NCBI GenBank assembly: GCA_001692895.1
Contig: KV748179.1
Location: 4,486,668-4,550,667, forward strand
Length of the DNA stretch: 64,000 nucleotides
Reading direction: 5' to 3'
Origin: Cenococcum geophilum 1.58
Lineage: Eukaryota; Ascomycota; Dothideomycetes; Gloniales; Gloniaceae
Part shown: positions 25,502-36,129 of the stretch, piece after piece
Numbering within the stretch: position 1 is the first letter of the stretch
Layout of the letters: every line of letters begins with the position of its first letter
Notes under the pieces: model-generated
The model's input: only the letters and a program-made list of their open reading frames with translations
What the model was told of the DNA's origin: nothing
Databases searched by the model: none
Position numbers and translations under genes: made by a program

Positions 25502-27543
25502 ATACCACGTGCTGTAATTATATACTAGTAGACGATATATACGTATAGAGGGATAATAATATGCTATAAGGAATAAAAGAATGTTTAATTAAAAGCTTTG
25601 CGTTTTATTATAATAACGTATACTAAATTTATAAGGACGCTAAGTATAGCGTAAGCTATTAGCTATAGAAGCTAAAATTATTAAAGTTTAGAGGAATTAA
25701 TAAACTATCTTATAGATCGGATATTAAGGACGATAAATTTAATATAGGTAAAACATTTAGTAATAATAAGGTAATAAAGGCAGCTTACTAGGAGTATACA
25801 AACCTTAAAAAAGTTATATTAGAAGTAGAGATTAAGACCGCTATAGAGCAAGGGTCGGTAATAGAAATTATAACACTATTAGATATGATATCTATCGCTT
25901 TATAAAATAAAAGGAGAAATATTTAAGAAAAAGGATTAAGTAAGTAGACAACTGCTAGTGCTAGCTTACTTCTTAATAAAGGCAAAAGGCTATAGGCTTA
26001 AGATTCTTAAAAAGAGATAAGATACGCTTAAGGACTTATAATAAACGACAACCAATAGAAGAGAGTAATGGCTTAGTTTAGTGATATATAAACGAGCTTA
26101 GGACGAAGTTTCCTAAAGATATAAGATTGTTAAGATAAGATAAGTAAGATTTAAGACTTTTAAAATGAGATAAGAATACTACAGAAGCCTAGTTAAACTA
26201 AGGCTGGAGCTAAGCTTAAGAAAGAAGTAAGCTTAGGATTAAGAGTTCTATAGGACTAAGATTTTAACACATAAAGGAGGACTATTAAGAAAATTAATAC
26301 TAAAATTAAGAAGTAAGGAGACTTTAAGGATCTACTTATAAGGCGAAAAATAAAGAAAAGTATAGAGGAATTTAGATAGAGAATCCTTATATAGTAAGAA
26401 CAAAAACTAGATTAGAGAACTAGTATACTAGGTTATATAAGGAATAGAGCACCTATATAAAGAATTACTAATAGGCCTAGAGTAGGCACGCTAAAAGCTA
26501 AGTAGATTATTAAACTAGAAGATAAAGAGGATTTAGGGATCCCTATTAGGTTTAAAGAACAATATATAAAGGGCTATTATAACGTAGTAATAAGAAGATA
26601 CTTTCTTATGGATAAGCTATATATACTCTAATAGCTATACTAAAAGTAGTATAGGCAACAACACAATAATAAGTGGCAAGATTTCTATATATAGTTAGAT
26701 AAATAAGTTATCTAAGACTATTTAATTACGGAAAAAGTAATAAACTATATTAAGGGAGCCTTAATTATAATATTAAAGGATTTAAAGGAATAATTAGAGG
26801 ACTAAAGAAGCGAGAGACGTATCTTAATACCCGCGAATAAAGTTATAACGTTTAGATTAATATAATAGAGGTTTAAACTTAAGGATAAGGATAAGTTAAG
26901 AGTTAACCTAAAGCACCTAGTATACTATACGCTATTATAGATTGGATATATAGATAATATATATAATATACACAAAAATCTAAAAGAAAAAAATTAGAAG
27001 TACCCTATAAGGATATATTAGGCGCTAGATAAGTAATAGTATAAAAATACTAAATATATATATAGATAGCATTTAGTAGAAGTTTAGGAGTTAGGAGACT
27101 TAATACTTTAACTAAAAAGATTCCTTATAGAAGAATGCTTAGATAAATAATAGTAGTGGGAATACCTAAAGAATATATATTTATAGTATAAAAAGGATAA
27201 AAAGCAAACTAAGTATTAGCTAAAGAGCAAGCTAAGTATAATAGGATTAAGCAGCAAATAATTAGGAAAAGTAGAGGCCTATAGGACTAAATAGAGCTAG
27301 TAGTAAAGCCTTAGACCCTTAAAGGAATTTAAGAATAACACCTAAATTTACAAGTTAATTAGTAAGATTAATAGTTTAAAGCACTAATAGATAGTAGAGT
27401 AATAAAGAACTATATCTTACTAATAGCAGTTAAAAGAATAGGATTACCTTATAGATAGAAGGAGTAACCTTATTTATTAGTTACGATTTTAAAAGATCTA
27501 ATAGCCTATAGAGGAGGCATTATTAACCTTAAAACAGGACCTA

Positions 27544-27928
27544 TGTAACGAAGCCTTGTAGTAGGAACTACGGTGGACTTATTAATGGGCTAGGTATATA
27601 GGTAAACAAGAAGTCAACAACGTAATAATAACTAGTGGAGTGGTTGCCTAATAGATTAACTCTAATTATATTCTAAGATTCACTATAAAGGAGAGAACTA
27701 TCTAGGTAGGGACTATGGTCCTTTAAATATATAACCGTACTTTTAAGATATCCACTTTATACATAAGGTACGTGTTATATATATTATATATACATTTCCT
27801 TCGTACACCGCGTATACTATATACATAGCTCTATTGGCTCTATTTTAGACCGTGCCTAAATTAACTAACTAGCTTCTTCCAACTCCTCTCTAAGTAGTCG
27901 TAATATTGTACTTAAAGCATCCGTAATA
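27544..27928 (-). repeat. 3' LTR of element B
   Basis: A 385 bp LTR with tips TGTAACGAAG and CCGTAATA on the plus strand. It is about 35 bp shorter than its partner because a segment present at about 46617-46652 is missing. Confidence 0.92.
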
Positions 27929-28379
27929 CCATCTCCCTCCTCTCTATCTTCGTCCTTAAAGATCCTAAATATCTCTAAGTTGTTTACTAGAGGTATAATG
28001 TCCGTCTAATTAATTTGGTTAATATTGTTACTTATTATACCTAAGGCTCCTTCCTCTTCGCAAGCGTAACGTTATGCTCGCACTATTACTACAATATTAT
28101 CTCTTAGTAAGATTATACCGTCTCCGTATTCTCGCTGTTTAAAAGAGAAGTTAGTTTACGTTACATTAGTAAGCCTATTCTTATAATAACCGTCCTCTTA
28201 CTTAGAGTATACTAAAGCGAATATTTGTTTGTCCTATAACGTTCGCTCTATCTCTAATACTAAATATACGCAACCTATTACTCTTAATAGTTATCTGGTT
28301 CCTTAATTAATTTGTTTTAGGGTCTTATATTTAATCTACTACTGCGCGGCTAGATAGTAAACTGTCTTAAGCCCTTACT

Positions 28380-28570
28380 AAGTTAGAACGTTCTTATAAT
28401 ATAAAGCAGAAGGCTCTTAAAGCCCATATTACGGCGTCCGCTTAGTTACTCCGTCTTAAAAAGATTCGTAAGAAGGTTTATTTTAAGAAGTAAAAACTTA
28501 TAGAATATGGTTTACAGGAACTTAGTAATAAAAGAACGGATTCTCTTCTAACCAAAAAAAAACAGATCTA
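28380..28570 (+). other. Antisense protein-like region in the 3' spacer of element B
   Basis: The plus strand, opposite to B pol, reads with LLRLKKIRKKVYFKK and then LIEYGLQELSNKRTDSLLTK. This is the best-kept copy of the antisense motif seen in A and E. Broken fossil; no domain recognised. Confidence 0.62.
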
Positions 28571-31055
28571 AGTAGTTTAGTAACTACTCTTCTTAGGTCC
28601 CCCTTAGGTAACTTATTCTTTAGCGATCCTTTTTTATTAATACTGCCTAACCTAATTCCTTCCAATACTCCTGTACCTTTCTTATAGCGTTCTTTAAATT
28701 CTCTAGTAGCTCCTAAGTAGTTTTATTATAGCCTATCCACTTAACCTTATACCATATTTTATCGTTAATGTCCTTATAACTAACAATCTTTAAAACTTGC
28801 CATTTATCCTCTTCCTATCTTCTATATATGTCTACTTCGTAGATTAATAGCTTAACATTCCCATATACTGGCTCTAGCATTACGATATACTATATAGGGT
28901 AGATCTTTATCTTAGCTAATAGGTTTAATTTAAATATAACTAGTAAAATTCTTTATGTAATTTTAAAAGGTCCTAGTCTAATATAGTCTAACTTCTTACT
29001 TAGTCGTTAACTCTTAAAAAATTTATATAGTAGCCATACTTTATCTCCCTCCTTAAGATCTAGTCCCTTAGATCTCTTAGCATTATAGTACTTTTTTATT
29101 CTCTCTTATACTCTCTTTACTAATTCTATAAGGTCTATATAAAGGTTTATTAACGTCTTTATTCTTTCTTTAGCTGTGCTACTTATCTTCTTTACTTATC
29201 GTAGTAATAATAATGTTCTTAGCTTATATCCATAATTTGCCTTAAATGGTAATATGCCTATTCCTTCTTATAGTGTTGCATTATATGCAAACTATATAAC
29301 TGGTAATAGCGATACCTAATTATTCTGTGCATAGTTAATATAGTGCCTTAGATACTATTCTAGCGTCTAATTTAGTCTTTCCGTTTAACCATCTGTCTGC
29401 GGATAATATGCGGTAGAAGTTACTACTCTAACTCCTTACTCTGCTAAGAATACCTCCTAGAATACTACTATAAATCTTAAATCTCTATCTGATATCATTT
29501 TACTTAGTGCTCTATGTCTTACAAACACTTCTTTAATATAGATTCTAGCAACATCCTCCGCTAAGATTTCTTCTATGCATGCTATAAAATAGCCCTATTT
29601 AGTTAACTTATCTACTATTACTAAGATCATATTATAATCTTATCCGGTAATAAAATCTCTTAACTTTAGTAACTTAACAATAAAGTCCCATAATATAACC
29701 TCCTATAGTCTCTCTAGTATTTTAATAGGTTATAGCCCTCTATATGGCTTATATCTTATTAGTTTATTCCTTTAGCAATCTAGATACTCTTTTATTACTT
29801 TTTTTGCAATATTTTAGATTCTATTAATAATATATTCTTCTTAAAGTCTTAATACTAAGCCTATTACTCCATTGTGTCCTTAAGTCATTCCCTTATAGAA
29901 ATCTTCCATGAAATGCTCTGCTATGCTTCTTAGGATGTACTTCACCTCTCTATATTTATACAGTATTTCCTCTCCTAAATGTTCCAACTGTTCTTCCAGC
30001 TATGCTTTAAAGATTCTTTATGCCTAAAAGCTTTCTAGTGTCTTATAGACTCTTTCTAGTTCATTATCCTCTTAAGTTACTACTAGCTTAGGGTGGTTGT
30101 ACCTAATTAATCCATCCTTATCTTAGCGTAGCATTACTCCTAATAGCTTCTTGTCATTTTATAGTTTAGCCTTTCTGCTAAGTATATCTGCCCTTGCATT
30201 TTTAGTTCCTTTAGTGTACTAAATCTCAAAATGGTATTCTATAAGTATCTCTGCCTATCTAACTTATTTGCGATTAAGTTCTTTTATTATTAGGAACCCC
30301 GTTAAGTTCTTATAATCCGTCTTAATTATAAATAGTTTTTCTGCGCCTTATAAGAATGCTCTCTATTCCTTAAGTACTGCAACTATACCTAATAACTCTT
30401 TATTATAGACGTCATAGTTTAACTCTAGTGGTGTTATTTTTCTACTATAATATGCCACTAGGTGCTATGCGTCCTTATACTTCTATAGCAAGCATACTCC
30501 TAGTACGTAGTCTAATATATCCGTTTTTATAACCGTATCTAGTCCTAGTTAATAGATCTTAAGGATTGGCTCCTAGGTAAACAATTCCTTAAGTTCTTTA
30601 AACAACTTCTTTTACTTATCTCCCTATATCTATGGTTCCTCTTTCTTTATAAGCTTAGTAAATGGTTTAATATTCTTTAACCATTATGCTATAAACCTTC
30701 TATAGTAGTTGCAAAACCCTAAGAATAACCTTTACTACGTTATATTCTCTAGTTCTTACCAACTCACTATAGCTTTAATCTTCTTTAGGTCTATACTAAT
30801 ATAACCTAGTTCGATAATAAATCCAATAAAATTGGTCTTCCTTATAAAGAACTCGCATTTCTTAATTGCTACTAGCATCTATTCTTCCTATAGTCTCTTT
30901 AAAACCCATTTAACGTATTCCCCGTATCCTTCCTTAGTTATTAAGTAGATAATGATATTATTAAGGTATACTATAATAAACTTATTAAGGTGCTCTCCTA
31001 ATACACTATTAATTCTTTTCTAAAATATTACTAGTATATTTATTAATCCAAATTA

Positions 31056-32063
31056 GTAGTAATTCTTAATTAACGTCTGATACGGATCCTATCTAGGCCC
31101 ACGCAGACTACTCCGTTATAGGGGGAAAACTTATAATTTACAGGAAGAAAACCCTGCAGTTTGGGGGAGGAAAAACCCTATAAGCCACCTTAGTAGGATA
31201 AAAAACCCCGGTTTACTATGTTTGTCTATAGCGGCGGCCCTATAGGCCTACGGCTATATCCTGTCCTCCTTAGATGTTTAAACTTCTTAGGAACCACTGC
31301 TTTCTTCTTTAGCTTATTCTAGCTAGGGTTTACTACGTCCTAGCTAGGCCTTGCCGTTTAATTGCTGTACACTTATAGTTATATTCCATATTTTAACTAC
31401 CCCCCGTATACTATCTCTTGTTAACCATTACTATATACGCTATGCCTCCCCCCCCCTAAGGCCTATTAAAGGCGTAAGGGGGATTTATCTATAAACCACT
31501 ATACTAAAAGGCGAGCGGGACGTGTATGCCTAAGTATCTTTTATGCCTAGGCCCCAGTCACTAGGCCCTCGCTAAGGGTCACTACTCCTTAAGAGGAGAC
31601 AAGAAAACCGTACGGTGTTATCTAGGCTGCTAGGTAGTATTTAATAGTTAATGGCGAGTAACCGCATGCTCCGCGGGCGATTGCCCTGGGGGTTAGGAGG
31701 GGCCGTATATTTACTCGTTGCTCGTTTATAATCGCTCGTTTATTAACGTAAGAGGTCGTTAATGCTCTCTACTAGGGGTTAGGGGATGTTATTAAATGCC
31801 GCGCATTTATATTAGATTATATAGGTGCCTTAATAGGAGAATAGTGTTATTGTTATTGCTGTAAGGGGCACTTAGTAGTTGTTTTCAAGATCTCACCATC
31901 CCATGTAAAAACTTTTCACCACCGCCCACAATACCTATAACTACCACCACTAGGTCGTATCGCACGCTGTGCGACGTCTCTGCGTTGGCTCTAAGTCTAA
32001 ACTTCGAAGACTTAGGTTCGTAGCCGTCACCACGTACAGGTGCAGAGTCCGTTTTCGACGGCC
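31056..32063 (-). mobile_element. X1: short non-LTR element with ribozyme head and shared LINE tail
   Basis: A 1008 bp minus-strand insertion in the reverse transcriptase of B, bounded by a perfect 15 bp target-site duplication TATTAATCCAAATTA (31041-31055 and 32064-32078). A long, variable duplication and one-sided ends are typical of target-primed insertion by LINE machinery. The 5' end (32063) begins exactly with an HDV-like ribozyme. The last 620 bp or so (31056 to about 31685) are the inverted partner of the X2 tail at 37838-38453. The remaining middle (about 31690-31977) holds no protein frame that I recognise. It looks like a non-autonomous relative that shares a 3' tail with a larger LINE. 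The head is hardly RIP-altered. Confidence 0.82.
31978..32063 (-). ncRNA. HDV-like self-cleaving ribozyme at the 5' end of X1
   Basis: Minus strand, 86 nt, G1 at 32063. P1: GGCCGTC (32063-32057) with GACGGCT (32028-32022), giving the G-U wobble at the cleavage site known from HDV. P2: CTCTGC (32047-32042) with GCAGAG (31983-31978). P3: ACC (32041-32039) with GGT (32031-32029), loop TGTACGT. P1.1: GT in that loop with AC just after P1. P4: CTAAGTC (32015-32009) with GACTTAG (31997-31991). The junction before P2 reads AGCCAAC, supplying the catalytic-cytosine pattern CNAA. The fold starts at the very first base after the target-site duplication. HDV-like ribozymes freeing the 5' end are established for R2 and other LINEs; activity here is inferred. 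Confidence 0.85.
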
Positions 32064-32919
32064 TATTAATCCAAATTATATAACTAATGGTTTATATAGT
32101 CCTTCTCTTAATCTAAAGGCTGCCTTTTATTCGTCGCCTTCCTTAATTCTAATCTAATGGTATACCTATCTCAGATCTATCTTTATAAAGATTTGCGCGT
32201 TACCTATCCAATCTTAGATTTCGCTAATTAAGGGTAAAGAATATCTATCCTTTCAAGTAATGCTATCTATAGTTAATGCATAATCTAAATTTCCTATTCT
32301 TCTTTAGTACGAACAGTACTGGATAATCTACTAATAACTGCAATAGTCTAATGTATCCCTTTCATAAGTTCTCTTAGATAAACTCTTTAAGTGCGCTCGC
32401 CTCCTCTTAAGTAAGCTTATAGGTTAGAAAGAACCTTAGACTTATTCCTAGTTCTAACTCTATCTTATAGTTCTATACTATATAGTCTACCAGCTTTTCA
32501 CTTTTTAAACTCTATAGTTTTTTACCATACTTATGGTATCTCTTTAGTACATAACTTAAGCCTTACTTAGTCTCTTTATATATTACTCCAACTTAGTACT
32601 ATACTAACTTAGTTTATTATCGTATCTTGCGTTACTAAGTATCTCTAATATTAACCTAACCTGTAATCCAATTAATCTTTAGATTATATTCTTGTAACTA
32701 AGGTATACCTAATACAGCCTTATCCTGTCCCAATGGTAGGATATTAAAAAACATCTTAATTCGTCTTCCTTTAATGGTTATCTAAATAGGTCCTATTTTA
32801 AGATTAATAATCCCTCCTCTATAGGTTATTAGATCTCCTAAAATCGTGACTAATAGGTAAGGTTGTTCCTTCTATCTATAAGGTAATCCTATTCTCTTAA
32901 CTGCTACTAGTAAGATATA

Positions 32920-33232
32920 CGTTAGGAAAAAATTTACCAGCATCTAATTTTACTTTTCTGCCATTTCAGCATTTTCTAGCATTTAGCAGCTAAATGCGGC
33001 ATTTATTACTAAGTACTAGCATTTAGCGCCAAATGCCGCATTTATAATTAAGTATTAGCATTTAGCTGCTAAATGCTGTATTTAGCAGCTAAGTGCAGTA
33101 TTTATTACTAAGTACTAGCATTTAGCCGCTAAATGCCGCATTTATAATTAAGTATTAGCATTTAGCTGCTAAATGCTAGAAAATGCTAAAATGGCAGAAA
33201 AGTAAAATTAGATGCTAGTAATTTTTTCCTAA
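32920..33232. repeat. Fold-back left terminus of element N
   Basis: The outer TIR (32920-32943) is followed by a long imperfect palindrome whose other arm ends at 33211-33232 in a third TIR-like copy (GCTAGTAATTTTTTCCTAA). The centre is made of four units of about 40 bp containing AGCATTTAGCNGCTAAATGC, each itself a small palindrome. The piece alone has the form of a fold-back MITE of about 310 bp. Confidence 0.8.
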
Positions 33233-33565
33233 AGTTCTATACAAAGTTCGAAGTTCTGCACGAAGTTCCGCACGAAGCTCTGCGCGAAGCTCTACACGAA
33301 GCTCTGCACGAAGTTCTACACGAAGCTCTACACGAAGTTCTGCACGAAGCTCTGCACGAAGCTCTACACGAGGCTCTGCACAAGCTCTACACGAAGCTCT
33401 GCACGAAGCTCTACACGAGGCTCTGCACGAAGCTCTGCACGAAGCTCTGCACGAAGCTCTGCACGAGGCTCTACACAAGGCTCTACATAAAGCTCTGCGT
33501 ACAGAGGCTCTGCACAAGGCTCTGCGCGAAGCTCTGCGTACGGAGGTTCTGAGCATACAGCTCAG
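33233..33565. repeat. 12 bp minisatellite (ACGAAGCTCTGC)n
   Basis: About 27 tandem units of 12 bp, varying between ACGAAGCTCTGC, ACGAAGCTCTAC, ACGAGGCTCTGC and ACGAAGTTCTGC. Because 12 is a multiple of three it stays open in several frames and yields a spurious 113-residue RAS/C-rich frame. The same unit, on the opposite strand, fills 63541-64000, and a remnant occurs at 42245-42300. Confidence 0.92.
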
Positions 33566-33599
33566 CCAGTGTTGCCGAAAGCTCCGTTAGTGCCCGCCA

Positions 33600-36030
33600 A
33601 GGCACTAAAACCTCGGCTAGTGTTGATATTTTGACTCCAACACAGCTTCACTTAGTACACAATTAAATTCTTATTATATTACGTTTAGAGTCAATAACGC
33701 AATTATATTTTAATTATAACGTCATTACAGCCGTTTACAAGCTTTAATTAAATACTTCCTACTATCTAACACGATTTCAAAAGAGCTCGGTAATAATATA
33801 GATAAGGTAAGTTTTAGGAGGTTATGTTAAGGTTATATTAAGGTTTTATTAAGGATCTAATATGGCTATAAAGCCTAGAGAACTAGCAATCTAGAGTAGG
33901 AGAGGTATTTATTAATATTCTATCCCTATTATTATTATAATCTAACCTAACCATATTAGTTGCCGCCAAATCCCTTTTAGCCTCTAGAGAACGACTGTAA
34001 TAACTCCTATATAAGCAGCGCAGGTATATATTTAGGTTATATCCATAATCTAATATAGAATAGACACTACTCAATAGTCCAAACACGCAATTTCGTAATA
34101 AAGTAAAGTAACTTCTAATAGTTATAAGAAGGATCTAATTAGGATATAGACCAAGAATTTTCTACAAAATAGGAAGGTGAATACTTTTACTAGGATAGAG
34201 GTCGCAAAAGATATAAGTTATATTTTAGACAAAACCACGTTATATTTATAATCTAACCTTAATAGATTATTAACGAAGTCCTTAGCAGCCCTAGCGACTC
34301 TATACAAGATCCGGACGCCACTATAATAGCTATACATAGTACTCTAGCGAATAGGGCAGCAGCTTCCAGGCCATATTCTAATCCAGACTTAGATAGTAAT
34401 AAGGGCGAGGGTTCTGGCACTTATAATGCTGCTCTTTAGCTAAATACTATAAAGAGGCGTATTTCTAGTGCCCCCGCTTAATATACTAAGGCATAGTACC
34501 TTAGACTTAATAAGCGCCTAGGGTAGATTCCATTTCTTTTATATTAAGGTAATATCTAGTATATATCTAGCTTATATCCAAGATGTAACCTAAATATAGC
34601 CCTATAGCGAACATTTCCTCGTCTATATTCTGCCAGAGGAGATTTTCTATAAATAGGATTATGCTATTAGGAAGACTGTAAGTTATAAGTACTATATATC
34701 TTTGTTATATCCTAGATCTAACTATAATAGGATCCAAATGCCAAGCACACTATTTATGCTTAGGAAAAAAAATTCGCAAATGGTTATAGAGGATTAATTA
34801 AGCATATTAAGTCGCATTTTCTAGTAAAATCCTAGATATATCCACGTTATAACCTCCTTCTAACCTTAAAATAAAGAAAGGTAGAGGCTATATAATTAGG
34901 AGTATAAAGCCTAGAGGTTAAAAAGAACTAGAATTAGATAATTTAGATAGTATATTTATCTATATATCTATATTATATCCTAGATCTAACTTATCTTAGC
35001 GGCTTAGAAGACACTTTATAGAGCTATTTATATAAAGGAGAAACTACAGGTCATATACCCTATTGGTAAAGCAGTAAAAAAGGCTAGAATATATTATAAT
35101 GGTTTAAACTAATATTCTTCTATTTAGGATATATTGCTAATATATTTTAGCCCCCCTAGCTAAAAATACACCCTTAATAGCTAAAGGTCGTGGAAAACGT
35201 AAAGCAACTTTAGCAGATCTAGGTATGTTATTATTTATAATCTTATTATATTATAGATCTAACCGGATTATATAGAGGAGCTAGTTAAGCAAATACGTAT
35301 TATATTCCGTTCTAGAATTCTATTAACCTCTAAGGGCAAGGTAAGTTTAGGTAGTTATAATTACTATATAACCATAATCTAACTTTAATATAGCCTAATC
35401 GCATTGTAATATTTAAGGTTATTAGCAAGCCTAGGAATTAGAAATATTTTTTATACAGGACCAGTAGTAAGAGTAAGTTTACTAGTTATATTTCTATTAT
35501 ATTTTAGATCTAACGTAAATAGTATACTTATCTAACTAGGGTACGTGTATCTAGTTTAATAAGATATACTTATAGTTTTTAATTATATTATTAATATATC
35601 TATAATCTAATTATAAATAGAACTTTGTTTCACCTAATATAACGCTGCTAGAGGTTACAGATAACTTTAATAATAGGGAGTTGTTTAATGCTAAGAAGGA
35701 CTACGCCGTATAGGTTAAATAGGTTAAGGCGTTTATACATCTTAGATACATACTAGTTATATCCTAGTTATATCATAAACACTATAAAGCATTATACGTG
35801 GGCTATAGAACATTGCGCGGAGCATAGGCATAGCGCGGAGAATTTAGGTTAGGCTTTCTCTTAGATATTATAATATTACTCTATCTAGGTAATTACCTTA
35901 ATATAACCTCTACCCTTTATGCTTATAAATATAAAAATTTATATTAACTAAGTTCTCATTCTAATTTTCTAAGCTCCAATTCTATCTTCCAATTTTATAG
36001 TTTAATTACTTTTACTTTAGCTTCTATATA
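33600..36030 (+). pseudogene. Element N, left gene remains: intron-dense, unknown product
   Basis: Plus-strand exonic stretches alternate with short introns. A clear coding run at about 34258-34545 includes EVLSSPSDSIQDPDATIIAI, and one at about 34591-34677 includes YSEHFLVYILPEEIFYK. Another at about 34731-34825 ends in GYRGLIKHIKSHF, a spacing that recalls a BED or C2H2 finger end but without a full set of cysteines. Introns with GT-AG ends and a CTAAC-type branch site are readable at 33904-33959, 34549-34599, 34678-34730, 34950-34999, 35223-35275, 35341-35393 and 35473-35522. In-frame stops where Q or W would be expected show RIP damage. X2 interrupts the region at 36045. I recognise no family. 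Confidence 0.5.
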
Positions 36031-36044
36031 TAAAACCTAGGCTT

Positions 36045-36129
36045 GCCCGCGAAGCCCTACTGCACGCGTCCACGTCGCCGCGGGTGGAAACATTATTAGG
36101 ATACTGATCCTTTTGATGGCCAAGTGCAG
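36045..36129 (+). ncRNA. HDV-like self-cleaving ribozyme at the 5' end of X2
   Basis: Plus strand, 85 nt, G1 at 36045. P1: GCCCGCG (36045-36051) with CGCGGGT (36079-36085), again with a G-U wobble at position 1. P2: CTGCAC (36060-36065) with GTGCAG (36124-36129). P3: GCG (36066-36068) with CGC (36076-36078), loop TCCACGT, close to the HDV loop UCCUCGC. P1.1: CC in that loop with GG at 36086-36087. P4: AGGAT (36098-36102) with ATCCT (36107-36111). The junction before P2 reads GGCCAA (36118-36123), so C36120 is the likely catalytic cytosine. The sequence differs from X1 at most stem positions while the fold is kept. Overlapping open frames here are shadows. Confidence 0.9.

Larger units (their letters stand above)
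18246..25522 (-). mobile_element. Element M: truncated Gypsy-type element, 5' part only
   Basis: Minus-strand fossil with a presumed 5' LTR and leader at the right (about 24898-25522) and a gag that starts near 24897 (MVDISKQVNQ). Gag runs left to the F insertion and resumes at 18384-18246, where FKLTIFTDLY resembles the conserved FDYKLTIFxDIC segment of fungal Gypsy gag. Everything beyond 18246 was lost at the junction with the LINE fragment, so pol is missing. The leader holds a repeated TTACGGACC / TATAAGACCTC motif near 24980-25080. The right tip reads GCTGTAATTATA. It is broken and truncated. Confidence 0.65.

Noticed and set aside
33215-33556. 113-residue open frame on the minus strand, rich in CRAS repeats
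   Set aside because: It is a 12 bp minisatellite whose unit length is a multiple of three, so a frame stays open automatically; nothing protein-like lies on either side in that frame.
33233-33565. Possible CRISPR array
   Set aside because: Units are contiguous 12-mers without spacers, and the genome is eukaryotic.
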